Shown piece by piece: positions 52,776-63,760 of a stretch of DNA of 64,000 bases. The stretch comes from Liolophura sinensis (lineage: Eukaryota; Mollusca; Polyplacophora; Chitonida; Chitonidae), in assembly GCF_032854445.1 (NCBI RefSeq), contig NW_027017964.1, positions 124,001 to 188,000 of the forward strand, written 5' to 3'. Below the pieces are notes generated by a model. That model had not been told where the DNA came from. It worked only from the letters and a program-made list of their open reading frames with translations, and did no database searches. The position numbers were made by a program, and so were the translations under genes. Every line of letters starts with the position of its first letter. Positions within the stretch are counted from its first letter, which is position 1.

Positions 52776-53178
52776 CGGCCCTGCGAAAAATCCCAAAAAA
52801 GGCGCTGCGGGTCAAGCGGGTGCTGCAGCGAGAAAGGCCAAGGCTGAAAAGCTTAAGGACGAGGTTCGCGAGGCAAAGGCTGCTTTGCTTGGCGCATCTC
52901 ATTCCACCAAGAAACAGCCGAAGGAACCGGATTCTACGAAGAAACTGCCGAAGAAACCGGATTCTACGAAGGCATCCGACTGGAGGGCGCCCCTGGCGTT
53001 ATTAGGCGTTGACAGCCTTACAGTGCTAGTGTTGCTACGCGTGTGGCGAAGCCGCTATATAGCACGAGGTGCAGATATTACACCGCGCGCAGATATTACG
53101 CCTCAAGAAAAGAATCTCCATTTGAATATACGACGCGACCCTTTCTATATAGTGCAGCATGTCTACTCCACCCAGTGA
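52693..53178 (+). CDS. Element 2 gene i: basic protein with a C-terminal hydrophobic segment
   Basis: A 161-codon open frame. The basic helix (NPKKGAAGQAGAAARKAKAE) is homologous to element 1 gene i; three KEPDSTKK-like repeats follow, then the hydrophobic stretch APLALLGVDSLTVLVLLRVW and a basic tail. It overlaps gene h upstream and gene j downstream. A role in virion membrane or DNA condensation is only a guess from basic composition. Confidence 0.62.
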   Translation: MMIQRNMSTTNPEGPKEAEGVTAASTNDGPAKNPKKGAAGQAGAAARKAKAEKLKDEVREAKAALLGASHSTKKQPKEPDSTKKLPKKPDSTKASDWRAPLALLGVDSLTVLVLLRVWRSRYIARGADITPRADITPQEKNLHLNIRRDPFYIVQHVYSTQ

Positions 53179-53397
53179 CGGAAAAGTGCTAGTCAACGCG
53201 GTCTACCACGCCGCTGTGGTCTCTCTCCTGGCTACTGGGTAGACTCGTCTCGGCCAGATGTTCCTGAAAGGAGCCCTACCGAAGCTGGACTCCCGACCCG
53301 TGACGTCGGCATGGTCATTGCAGATGTAGGCCTGGCCATGTTTTCGAAGGACTTGCTAATTAAACAAGGGCTCCTTCCTCCCAATATAATCAAGTAG
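53159..53397 (+). pseudogene. Element 2 gene j homologue, broken
   Basis: It starts MSTPPSDGKVLVNAVYHAAV, matching element 1 protein j, then hits TAG at 53240-53242 and shifts frame near 53285. The last block (LIKQGLLPPNIIK in another frame) ends just before gene k. Confidence 0.65.
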
Positions 53398-53399
53398 TA

Positions 53400-54136
53400 A
53401 TGGCCTCCATCGCAATGATGATGGGCGGCGCCCTCGTAAACGCTTTGGCCTTCAGCGGGAGCAACTATATGTTTTCGATGCTGAGGAGTTCCGGTGTCGA
53501 CGAAGAGCGGAGGCGCCATCACCGCGCTGTAGAGCATCTCCAAGCCGCCCAGGAAAAATTGGCTCGAAAGCGTACTGAGCGCTTGGACTTAATCAATGAT
53601 GAACTCCGCCGACAAGGACACGCTATCCATACGTTCCGGGATGTCGACGCTGCAATCCGCGAGTATTCTAGGGTCTCGGGCAAAACTCTTACACGCGATG
53701 CACGCGACGCGCTACTGGGCACAGAGCCACAGCTCTCCGATTTCTATGTGCCTAGTTTTTTTTTTTTTTTTTTTTTTTTTTTGATTGGTGTTTTACGCCG
53801 TACTCAAGAATATTTCACTTATACGACGGCGGCCAGCATTATGGTGGGTGGAAAGGTGGGCGGGCAGAGCCCGGGGGAAACCCACGACCATCCGCAGGTT
53901 GCTGGCAGACCTTCTCACGTACGGCCGCCAGCATGAGCTGGACTTGAACTCACAGCGACCGCATTGGTGAGAGACTCCTGGGTCCTTACGCTGCGCTAGC
54001 GCTTTAACCGACTGAGCCACGGAGGCCCCTCTATGTGCCTAGTGAAAATCAAAAACACCATGAGATGACCTTCGTTATCCTGTGAATGTGTGTGGTTGGG
54101 GGTGTGACTTACGGTATCGCAAAAACTCACCAAGTA
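53400..54136 (+). pseudogene. Element 2 gene k, split by a SINE
   Basis: Starts MASIAMMMGGALVNALAFSG, almost identical to element 1, and is intact through LTRDARDALLGTEPQLSDFY to 53755, where the SINE begins. It resumes at 54030 with a TGA in the final hydrophobic segment (near 54081) and a shift near the end. Removing the SINE and one target-site copy gives collinearity with element 1. Confidence 0.78.
53756..54029 (-). mobile_element. SINE family A inserted in gene k, 13-bp target-site duplication
   Basis: TCTATGTGCCTAG at 53743-53755 and 54030-54042 flanks a full-length copy with a 27-T run at its left edge. It is nearly identical to the copy at 50611, apart from ggtgggcg added near 53855, so it is young. 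Confidence 0.93.
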
Positions 54137-54249
54137 ATCCGAACTGACTGTGCCGCCATTGAGCTCCTCGCCGGGCACGAGGTGGTTCTGCGCGCGATGA
54201 TCTTTTTCTTCGCAAATCTGTTAGAGGGCTGCTAGAATACCTTGATTAC

Positions 54250-55212
54250 ATGGCTAGTAAAGTCTCTGTTCGCCTGGCAAATATCTACTACAGCCCTGGT
54301 GGGTACTGGAAGGACCGCGCGGCCATCCAGAAACTTGCCAAAGTCTCCGAAGATGTAGTCCGGGCCTGGCTGAAAAAGCAGGCTATCTGACAGGTATACC
54401 TGCCTCGTCCCCGAAAAACACCGAGGCCTATGTTCGATGTTTCAACGCCGAATGACATCCACCAAGCCGATCTTCTATTTCTACCACATGATCGGCGAGG
54501 CCAGAAGCTGTATAAGTACGCGCTGACAGTTGTTGATGTCGCTTCTCGCTACAAGGAGGCGGAATCTCTGGTTGACCCTGGGCGCAAGTTTTTGGGTGCG
54601 GTGAGCCAACTGCTGGCCAAACACGATGTCACAGTCCGCCGAGGCCGCGTGGATATCCACCCAGACCAAAACACAGTGGAGCGTTTCAACCGTACTCTGA
54701 CTGAGCGGCTCTTTGGACATCAGTACGCGAAGGAGATGCGCCTTCCTCCCAAACACCGGTCTACTGAATGGGTGGCTCGGCTGCCCTCTGTTGTGGCCGC
54801 TCTGAATAACGAGACAACGAGACTGATCGGTAAAAAGGCGAAAGACGCCATCAAGGCAAAAGGGGTGCCCCATAAGCCTTCCTCGACGGTTCCAGGTCGT
54901 CCCGTTGGACTTAATGAGCGGAAGATCCCCGAAGGTGTTGGCCTTCATTATCTCTATCAGCCTGGAGAGCTGGAGGGCAACCGCCGACGAGCGGCTGGTC
55001 CTGTGTGGTCTCTAGAGATATATCGGCTTGGGCGCTCTGTCACAAAGCCTAATAAACCCGTGCTGTACTACCTAGACGATACGTCTGATGGTCCGCGACG
55101 GGAATTCGTTCGTGAGAAGTTGCTTATAATGCCTCCTGATACTCAACTTCCCCCAGATTGGGTTCTAAGGTACTTCCACGAAGTCCCATCCTACCGTCAA
55201 GGAGGCGCATAG
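54250..55212 (+). pseudogene. Element 2 DDE integrase, inactivated
   Basis: Start MASKVSVRLANIYYSPGGYW. TGA at 54388-54390 stands where element 1 has Trp (KKQAIWQIYLP). The core keeps HQADLLFLPHD, VDPGRKFLG and DQNTVERFNRTL, but 28 codons between YKEAESL and VDPGRKF, present in element 1 (ATKDSKEVADAL...), are missing in frame. The missing part includes the strand leading to the second catalytic Asp, so folding of the catalytic core should fail. The C-terminal tail is complete and 18 residues longer than in element 1. Confidence 0.88.
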
Positions 55213-58200
55213 CCATAAGCCAAGGTGTGGACACCATCTTCGGCTATCCAGCGCTTACTATCGAAGGGGACAGTGAGACCTTATTCAAGTGCTGCCCATA
55301 GATATGGTGGCGCTCTGATCGCAGCACGTCCATACCGTGTCGGAAGATCTTTTTCTCGAAGAGGGCCTCTTTTCACGCCTTTGGCCTTCTTAATGTTGGC
55401 TCCACCTGCCTCCAGAATGGAGTACATTTTGGGGCGCAGACCAATGTATTCGGTGATCTGCCGCCCCGCGCTCTCGTCCTTCATTTTCCCCAAGACCTTC
55501 ATATTTGCTACGCTGTGCAGGGGGTGGTCTTGTAGGTAATCTGAGGTGTCGTACAGGTTTACAATCTCAGCTTTATCCCTATAAACATCCTCAGTCTGAT
55601 TCTCGAGTAGTAGACTATCCGTGTCAGTGTAGAGGAGCTGGCATAGCTCTCCGTACTGGGCCTTCATGTGGTTGTAGTAGAAGTCGTACATCAGGTGCTT
55701 TGAGAGATCTAGAATGCTCATGCCCACGTAGATAGGCCGGTTTAGGACTAGACGGGTCTTGTGCATCTGAATCGCTGCGAGGTCATCATCAAATATGTTC
55801 GCCCGTGCAAAGCTCGGGCTGGCTATCAAGCGCCGGATCTTATCGTCTTCTCCAGAGCGTACCAGCTTGACGTCCACACGCTTCCGAAGGTTCTCCATGG
55901 TTTTTTCGAAGATCAAGTTGTTCATTAGCTTGTACAGGTCCTTCTCGAATTTACTCGCGGCCGTTTTTCTGAGCTCGGTGTTCATCCTGATGTATGGTTC
56001 CATCCAAGAGCTCTGGGCGAATCTCACGGCCCGGTGAACCTTGGTCAGGCGCATTCCCAGAGATAGATACAGCTGTAGGTTCCGGTAGTGCAGGACGTAC
56101 CGTTCCTTGTTGCGGAGGTTGGGGACTAGCTTTTCGACCTCGGTAGACCTGCCGAGAAGGCCGTGCTGATAGTCTGACATCCACTCCTTCTGGATCACCA
56201 GACGCTCCGGGCCTAATGGGTAGCCGTTATGTGCGTTATGTAGGCCGGCCGGATACTCTAGGTCGACCTCGAGAATTTAACCGGCAGGACTGTCGTTGGG
56301 GTGGGTAGCAATCGTTTCACCGAGACGCCGCGCGTCATCTACCCACTGGAAGCCGCCCGTTGGAAGGAACTGACTCGTAGTCCAGCCATATAGACTATTG
56401 GCGTCCATGTATTGGATGTAGCTGTTTGGACTTTCTGGGTTGTATCCCTCCACCTGCGGATTATTGGCTTTGGCGTATCGCTTACTTACCATGGAGATAC
56501 CTCCTGGCAACCCCTTCTCAATGAAGAGATGTTGGTCGTAGTTTGTCAACAGCCCCAGCTCTACCCTGGTTTTCTTGAACAGCGCATCCCACGAGAGACC
56601 TGGGCTCGTAAAGTAGTGAGCAGGGTCCAATCCATACTGCCGAAAACAAGTCTTCCGGAAGGCGTCAAACACATCGGCCAACAGGAGCACGTCTGTGTGG
56701 CAGTAAAGGTCTGTGTAGACTCCCAGATTGGTGCAGTTAAATACCTTCCATACCTGTTGAGCGTGGATGTAGTCCGTGTTTCTTTGGCGGGCTCATACCG
56801 GGCTGTGATGTGGAAAGCCTCAGGTTTGTTGGCCTCTACCAGATTGTCAAGGGAAGTCGGTAAGACTTGAACGCTGTCGATGAAGCGGAGCTGCCCCAGC
56901 GAGAAGGAGATGTACTTTTCCGTGTTGTTGGGGATGCAGGAGATGCGGCCCTCCGCCTTACTTATGGCTTGCATCGTAGCCCCGTAGGTTGTGGAAGACT
57001 ACTGGTATGGCTGTCTTCGGACCCAGCCGCAACTTTAGGTCGCATGCGTAATGGGTCGTGCCTCTGTACTTGTTGGTGATATGGCAGTGATCGAGCACAG
57101 AATCGGCGCCTAGAGGCTTCTCACACACGTGGCAGGTTGCGGCGTTGTTGTGGGCCTGCCAGTCATATTCATGGCTATAGGGTTGGATACAATATTTTTG
57201 ATTTCCCGGTCCTCCTGTTGGAGAGGTCTGAGGAAGTGTTCCGTCGCGTTAGGGCCTCTGTATTCCACGGGGCGTTTTGTGCGGCCGTCGCAACGCACCA
57301 CAACTTAGCAGTAACTGCAGGGCTCGTGGTGCTGAGACTTTTGAGTGCTGCTCTCTGTAGGTGACGGCGGCGGGCCTTTAACCTTTCTGGTCAGAGCCTC
57401 GAAGTCGGCATATATGATGAACGGAGCCGGTAGCTGTTTGTGGTGGTTCTGAAAGGTGAACTTGTTTTCCCCCTCCTGGGGCATTTCCACCCTCACCGCT
57501 ATCTGGCCAATGCCTCGGCATTTCAGTTTATGCGCCTCGATCAGGTCCTCCCTTGTGTAGCCGTGTAAACAGCGCTCGCAGAAGTGTTTCGTTTATTACT
57601 TTCTTGGAACAGGAGACGATCCAGATCTTTTATCCATGTATAATGCAATTTGCCTGCCTTCTCAATCAGCAGCAGTTTGATTCGGAGCGTGTCGCCGGGC
57701 TGCTTGCTGAGACGGTGCACGATCACGCCCTTGTCCCACCCGAACACGTTGATGGCGAGGTAGTTCTTTTCCTCCACTTTAGGAATCTAAGAGATGGGCG
57801 TGGGAGCGTCGATCCAGCCAAAGTCAGGACCATCATTGGTGGGATATTTTGTTGGTCTCTGAGGGTTTCTGGCGGCTGGAAATAAGGCAGACCGGAGTGC
57901 CCATCGGAGGCAGTCGACGTCTTTGTTTTTCACATTGATGACTGCTTCCTTATCACTCACAGCTGCGGGTAGGGGGATGTAGGACCTGCCTCTCAGTGGC
58001 TGATACCTTGCAATGTCAAGCCAGAGTGTTTGCACGCTATTGACAACCCACCCTGACCCTCGCTGTGTCCATTTTTCCAGCACCTCCTGGATGGTGGGGA
58101 AGGCCTTATCTAGAGCCCCATCAATGCCACCAGCCTCTAAGAAGGCCTCCTGTTTGCTGTGGAGTACTGGGCTGGTATACTCTTCACTTCCATCGGCGTT

Positions 58201-58957
58201 GCCCTTTCGCAACTGAACCCTGAGGCCTAGTTGGAACTTAACCCCGTTGAGTGCCAGGATCTCTTCTTCTAGCTTCTGGCGAATAATAGCTCGAACTTCT
58301 TCTAAGAAGGCTACTGAGTCCGTCCAAAGGCCTTCGGGTACGTTCATCTGCTACACCCGGAGGAGATTTCTTATAGCCCTGCCGGTGTTAGTGAATTCTA
58401 GTTTCTTTTCGCCTAGCAATTCATCCAACTCCTCGTTACTGAGGAGGTTCTTGACGTCTTGCTTCAACTTCTCGTTACTGGCGTCTTGCTTCAACTCCTC
58501 GTTACTTCGGGAGTTCTTGCTGTCTTGCAGGAGGGGGGCCTCCGTGGCTCAGTCGGTTAAAGCGCTAGCGCAGCGTAATGACCCAGGAGTCTCTCACCAA
58601 TACGGTCGCTGTGAGTTCAAGTCCAGCTCATGCTGGCGGCCGCACGTGAGAAGGTCTGTCAGCAACCTGCTGATGGTCGTGGGTTTCCCCCGGGCTCTGC
58701 CCAGTTTCCACCCACCATAATGCTGGCCGCCGTCGTATAAGTGAAATATTCTTGAGTACGGCGTAAAACACCAATCAAAAAAAAAAAAAAAAAAAAAAAA
58801 TCTTGCAGGAGCTTCAACTCAGCCACAGCCGTTTTATACCTGTCGAGGATCCCCTGCAGTTCTTCCAGGGCAATGCGGGACCGTGGGTACTTGGGATCAC
58901 ACCTATGAGCGCCTCAAACTCCTCCCGTAGTGCTTGTGCTTTTTGATGGTGGTTCAT
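55197..58957 (-). pseudogene. Element 2 protein-primed-type DNA polymerase B, broken
   Basis: PolB of the Polinton/adintovirus type would replicate the linear element DNA from a protein primer. Pieces in order from 58957: coiled N-terminal part (MNHHQKAQALREEFEALIGV), SINE at 58534-58800, stop just before 58347, then GSGWVVNSVQTLWLDIARYQ and RSYIPLPA, exonuclease motif FIIYADFEAL near 57410, polymerase motif A YMDANSLYGW near 56410, motif C YTDTDSLLLE near 55625, and a C-terminus ending AEDGVHTLAYG near 55205. Shifts occur near 57780, 57530, 57300, 56980, 56700, 56230 and around 55250-55330. The 3' end overlaps the integrase by 16 bp, the same convergent layout as element 1. Confidence 0.85.
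58534..58800 (+). mobile_element. SINE family A inserted in PolB, 11-bp target-site duplication
   Basis: TCTTGCAGGAG at 58523-58533 and 58801-58811 flanks a full copy in + orientation: tRNA-like head (gcctccgtggctcagtcgg), core, and a poly(A) tail of about 22 A at 58779-58800. Confidence 0.93.
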
Positions 58958-59035
58958 TGTACGGGTCGTATGCCTAATGGTGCTGTTTCTCTAACTCTAA
59001 ATTTCAAGTGCTGATATCTACCTGGTGCTGTTTCT

Positions 59036-59316
59036 CTAATTGTAAATTTCGATTGCCGCCAGCCGGTTGAACTCGTCCAAGAAAGCTTTGCGCCTCTGCC
59101 GCCTTTCCTGGGGAACTGGGCATTATGATATCCACAGGCCATGCAAAGCCGAAGTCGGTTTTTAACACCCCGACCACAGCTAATACATGACTGGGTTCCA
59201 AGACCCTTCCGCAGACTGGCTAAATGAATCCCGCAGTACTCCCCCAGACAGCTCTTACCACAAAGCTCCGTGCAGCCGATGGGTAGCCACCGGCACTTAT
59301 TGTAACCCCTTGACAT
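59036..59316 (-). pseudogene. Element 2 small cysteine-rich (zinc-binding) protein, one frameshift
   Basis: The start MSRGYNKCRWLPIGCTELCG leads into cysteine pairs CGKSC, CISCGRG and CMACGYHN, a zinc-ribbon-like pattern. The frame breaks near 59125-59130 after GYHNAQF. Another frame then holds RRKAFLDEFNRLAAIEIYN and ends at TAG 59036-59038, a natural end, giving about 94 residues. A 43-bp tandem duplication (ggtgctgtttctctaa...) follows the stop. It lies just upstream of PolB on the same strand at the right end of element 2; element 1 has no counterpart. Role unknown. Confidence 0.6.
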
Positions 59317-59379
59317 GTTGATGTTATCGAAGTATACCTGGTGCACTCGGTATGTCTAATAGAACACGAGAAGGGGTTG

Positions 59380-60365
59380 GGGCCTCTACTTTGTTCTGGG
59401 GAGGGCCCCAGGGGAGGGTGGTCCAGAACTCCTATTCTGTATACTACTCCCCTTTGGCTGGATTGTCCGTCCAGTTGGACGGGTGGACGGGTGTCTGGCT
59501 AGCCTGGTGCCCGGGGGTAAAAAAAAATCTGCCCAGTGTGGGGTTCAAACGCATGGTCCAAAAAAGCAAAAGGCCTGGTTTATAGCTCAGCCTGTTACCA
59601 ATTAATCACCACCCTAACGGCGAGCTCCGGATATTTTTGCGCTAGCGACCCATCATTAGGGGGGTTAATTGGGGCTGACACATCCCACTACCTTTGGGCC
59701 ATCTACAACACCCCTTGGTAAGGTCTCTCTGCCTCCGAAACTGTCGAAAGTTGCTGTGATTCCTTAGAAGTGCGTAGAGCCCGGCGCCATATGCAGGTAA
59801 TGTATTCATATACTGCATACACAGGAGACCAAATCCAGATTTCATCTAGCAAACATCCCCTTATACATGTAGTATATGAATACACCCCTTACACACAGCG
59901 CCTTTCCCACCTCTGTCAGCCGACTGAGCTATATCCCACGGCCCACGAAACATGGGCTAAATTGGAAAGTCTATTTCGCATGAACAAAATATTTCCAATC
60001 CTCCGAAAAATACTGAATCTTATCAAACAAGACAAGCTGAAAAAGGCTGTCACATTTATTTTTCATAAAAATCCGTGGTTTAAGCCCTATAGTAAGGAGA
60101 AAATCGGCTGAATCACTCTGTTGTGCAATACAGCCAGCCTATATATAGACTATAATCCTTATGTATTAAATGCCAACTAGGTCGCCTCATATCAATGTGT
60201 GTGTGTGTGTAGGTGTGTAAGCGTGTATGCCTTGGCTGGGGAGGCGCCTAAGGGGGGAGGGGGTTTATGGGGAAGGAGGGAAAGGGGGTGGGGTCTCTAT
60301 TTTGTTCTGGGGCGGGCCCCAGGGGGAGGGTGTGCCAGAACACTCCTTCCCTATACTACTAGATG
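59380..60365 (+). repeat. ~75-bp direct repeat flanking ~830 bp of unassigned DNA
   Basis: ggggcctctactttgttctggggagggccccaggggagggtg...cagaactcctattctgtatactact at about 59385-59455 recurs at about 60288-60362. Between them I see no gene, only an inverted pair tgtattcatatactgcat / atgtagtatatgaataca at about 59809-59882 and a GT run at 60198. The arrangement could be a composite edge of element 2 or a separate repeat. Confidence 0.6.
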
Positions 60366-60398
60366 TGATGGATACATCACCCGCACCAGGGAGATCTA

Positions 60399-63300
60399 AT
60401 GTCTTCTTTAGACAAAATTATACAGTGGAATTGTCGACGTCTTAAGGTTAATTTTGTTGAAAAATCACAGCTAGTTCAATTTTTAAATCTTATTGCCCTT
60501 TGTCTTCAGGAAACTCACCAAAAGACATCTGACGAAGATAAAGTAACTCTTAAAAATTATTCATTATATCGTACTTATTGAAATGAAAAACAGCGAGCTG
60601 CAGGCGACTCTTCATCAATAACAACATTATTCACAGCCCTGTTGCTCTGGATACAGAGCTTCAGGCTGCGGCTGTTCGTCTTTCATTGTCTGAAACAATC
60701 ACATGTTCCGTGTATATTCCTCCTAACATTTCTTTGTCAGCTTTGCAGTTACATAATTTAAAAGAACAATTGCCAAAACCGTTTATAATTATAGGAGATT
60801 TTAATTCCCATAACCCCCCTATGGGGCAGTAATAACATTAATAAGGGCAAAATAGTGGGAAAATTTCTTATCGAAGGAGGAACTGTGTTATTTCAACGAT
60901 GGTTCTAATACTTATTTACATCCGGGTAATGGCACTTATTCAGCTATCGATCTCACTATCACAGACCTATCATTTCTCCCGGATTTTTCTTCGAAGGTGC
61001 ATGACGATCTTTGTGGCAGTGACCATTTTCCTAAAACGCTCTAGACCATTTTCCTATAATCCTAGAGCATATCACTTCTAATTCTTTAGAACGTGTAGCT
61101 AGGTGGAAATTCGATAAAACAGACTGGATAGCATTTCAGGAGCTCTAAATGCAGGAGATGATCCAATATTGAAATTCAATGACCTTGTTTCACAAACTGC
61201 TGACAGAACTATCCCTAACACCTCGACAAATCCAAATCCAAAAGTAAACCCTGGTACGACAATGACGTAAAGCCGAAAAGGACCGAGTTGCTGAGCACAG
61301 ATTTAATCATTGTCCTACTGATAATCATTTAAACCAGATTCGTAATTTTCGAACTAAAGCTCGTCGATCAATCAATTCCAAGAGACGATCTTGTTGGCGG
61401 AACTTTGTTTTAGGCATTACGTGAAAACACCTATGCGTAAGACCTGGAACATGGTTCAGAAACTTAAGGACAAAAATAATAAAGCAAAACTCCAGCAATT
61501 AAAAGGTGGAGATAATATATTAACCTTTACAGCTGATATAGCCAATAAATTAGCTGAAACAATTTCAAAGAAATCTTCTTCTGAGAACTATATTAAAAAA
61601 TTCCAACATATTAAAAACCAGAAGGAGAAAACTAAATTGCCCTTTTCTTCTAAAAATTCAGAAGATTACATTCGTCCTTTTAACATCGAGGAACTTAAAA
61701 CTGCATTAAAAAAGACCCACGATACTGCTTGTGGTCCTGATAACGTATACTACACGTTTTTGAACCTTTTACCAGCTGAGCCACTGGAGACTCGCTTGGA
61801 CATGCTTAATGATATATGGAAAATTGGTATTTATCCACCATGATGGAGGGAGGTGTGCATTTTCCCGGTCCATAAACCGGGGAATTACCATATTGATCCG
61901 AATAATTACCGTCCCATAGCTCTTACCAGCTGTGTCTGTAAGACTATGGAACGGATGATAAATTTCTCCAACGACCAACAAGCCAACGAGCTTTTATCGA
62001 ACATTTAGTGTGGTGTTCGTCAAGGTCGATCTACTTTAGATCACCTTGTTCGATTTGAAACTTTTATTTGTGATGGTTTTGTTAATAATGAACATGTGGT
62101 GTCCATATTTTAACACCTTGAAAAGACCTACGACACCACATGGAAATATGGTATTTTAAAAGACCTCGCGGATATGGGATTAAAAGATCCATTACCTTTG
62201 TTTATGTCTCAATTTTCATCTAATAGAGTTTAAGGTACGGGTTGGGTCCACTCTTTCCGACTCTTGCGAGCAGGAAATGGATGTACCCCAGGGCACCATT
62301 CTATCACCAACGCTGTTCAGCATAAAAATAAATAGCGTAGCCAAAACATTAACATCTGGCACAAAGGTGTCTTTATACGTGGATGCTAAAAGATATGAAT
62401 AATATCGAACGTCAGTAGCAGTTTTGTCTCAATAAGATCGAAAAATGTGCAACTGAAAATGGTTGTAGATTTCCAACGTCTAAAACCGTCGTTATGCATT
62501 TTTGTAACAAACGGAAATTTCATCTGGATCCCAAGCTCAACTTTTTTGGTGAACAGGTTCAAATTGTTGGAGAAGCAAGATTTTTAGGTATAATATTCGA
62601 TAGTAAGCTCCCTTTAATACCTCATATAAAAGTGCTTAAAGCTAAATGTACGAAGGCTCGCGATATAATTAAGGTTGTGTGTAGCACCAACTGGGGTGCT
62701 GACCGATCAGTTTAACCTAATTTATATTGTTCACTGGTGAGGTCTAAATTGGATCCATCATTTACGGTTCCGCTGGAAAGTCGTATATTAAAATGTTGGA
62801 TCCTGTTCATCACCAAGGTTTGAGGCTCAGCCTTGGTGCTTTTAGAGCCTCACCAGTAGAAAGTTTATACGTGGAGGCGGATGAGCCTTCTTTACATCAT
62901 AGACGTATAAAACTGAGCCTTCAGTACGCTGCAAAGCTTAAAGCTCATCCAACAAACCCTGCCTACGACTGTTTCCAATCCATTATACGTAGACAAATAT
63001 ACTAAATGTCCTAACAAGATCCGTCCTTTTGGTCTTCGTATAAAGGGTCATATTGTAGAAGCTAACACCAAGCTGGAGGATATAGCTGCGGTATCTTTTC
63101 CGTGTTCTCCTCCATGGTTTCTTCCACAAACCAAACCGATATTCGATCTACGTAAATACAATAAATCCAATATAAATCGTCTTACAATTCAGCAAGGTTT
63201 TGCTGAAATTAAAGCTAATTATATGGATTATAAATTCATATAAACTGACAAGTCAAAGGATGGGAACAGGATTGCTGCTCTAGTTGTCATGGAGCAGCGA

Positions 63301-63760
63301 GTCTCTTCCTTTTGTCTTCCATCCTCTTCTTCAATATTCTCTGTTTAGGCCAGAGATATACTCCTGGCCTTATCATATGTTTCTTCTGGGCGTGCCCAGA
63401 GGGCAATGACATGCAGTAACTCGCTCTCTTGCCTTTTGGCAATATAGAATAATAACTTTAAAAATCCCTTGATCTTTCAAATTTTAGCCATACATAGAAA
63501 ACTAATTAGAAGCGGTAAAAATATTATATTCTGTTGGATACTAATACTGGCATCCATGGAAACACAGTAGCAGACAAAGAGATAAAAACTGCATTCAATA
63601 TACGCATATTTAAGATTAAAAGCCCTTATACTAACATGAAGTCCAATATTTTAAAATATATTCGTCGCCTGTGGCAGAGTGAATGGGATTTGCAGGTCCA
63701 TAATAAACTAACCCCGTGGGGTTTCCGGGGTGATAAGAATAAGACCTCAGCCCTGTAGGC
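60399..63760 (+). mobile_element. Decayed non-LTR retrotransposon ORF2 (endonuclease, RT, RNase H)
   Basis: Remnants in order: endonuclease start (IIQWNCRRLKVNFVEKSQLV, ALCLQETHQKTS) at 60400-60540; GDFNSHN near 60800; an AIDLTITDLSFLPDF piece near 60940; RT (YRPIALTSCVCKTMERMINF near 61900; PQGTILSPTLFSIKINS near 62290; SLYVDA where a YVDD box is expected, near 62370); thumb-like piece at 62500-62715; and RNase H pieces (TDKSKDGNRIAALVVM near 63250, TGIHGNTVADKEIKTAF near 63550). RNase H after RT fits an I/Jockey-like superfamily. More than a dozen stops and shifts break it, and the YVDD box is degraded, so it is inactive. Confidence 0.82.

Larger units (their letters stand above)
43960..59420. 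mobile_element. Element 2: decayed Polinton/adintovirus-like element with canonical PolB
   Basis: Same gene order and orientation as element 1 from gene a to the integrase, but the replication gene is a protein-primed-type PolB. The edges are approximate: a short imperfect inverted match links gtatacctaataag (complement of about 43983-43996) to gtatgtctaatag near 59350, which also resembles the inner edge of the element 1 TIR. No long TIR survives. Three SINE insertions with target-site duplications, nonsense codons, deletions and tandem duplications show long residence in the host genome. Confidence 0.82.

Noticed and set aside
58534-58640. A functional tRNA gene
   Set aside because: The A- and B-box-like sequences belong to the head of a SINE: a fixed core and poly(A) tail follow, and no cloverleaf closes.
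43960-59420. Element 2 as a simple tandem duplicate of element 1
   Set aside because: Protein-level divergence is large throughout, and the replication genes differ in kind.
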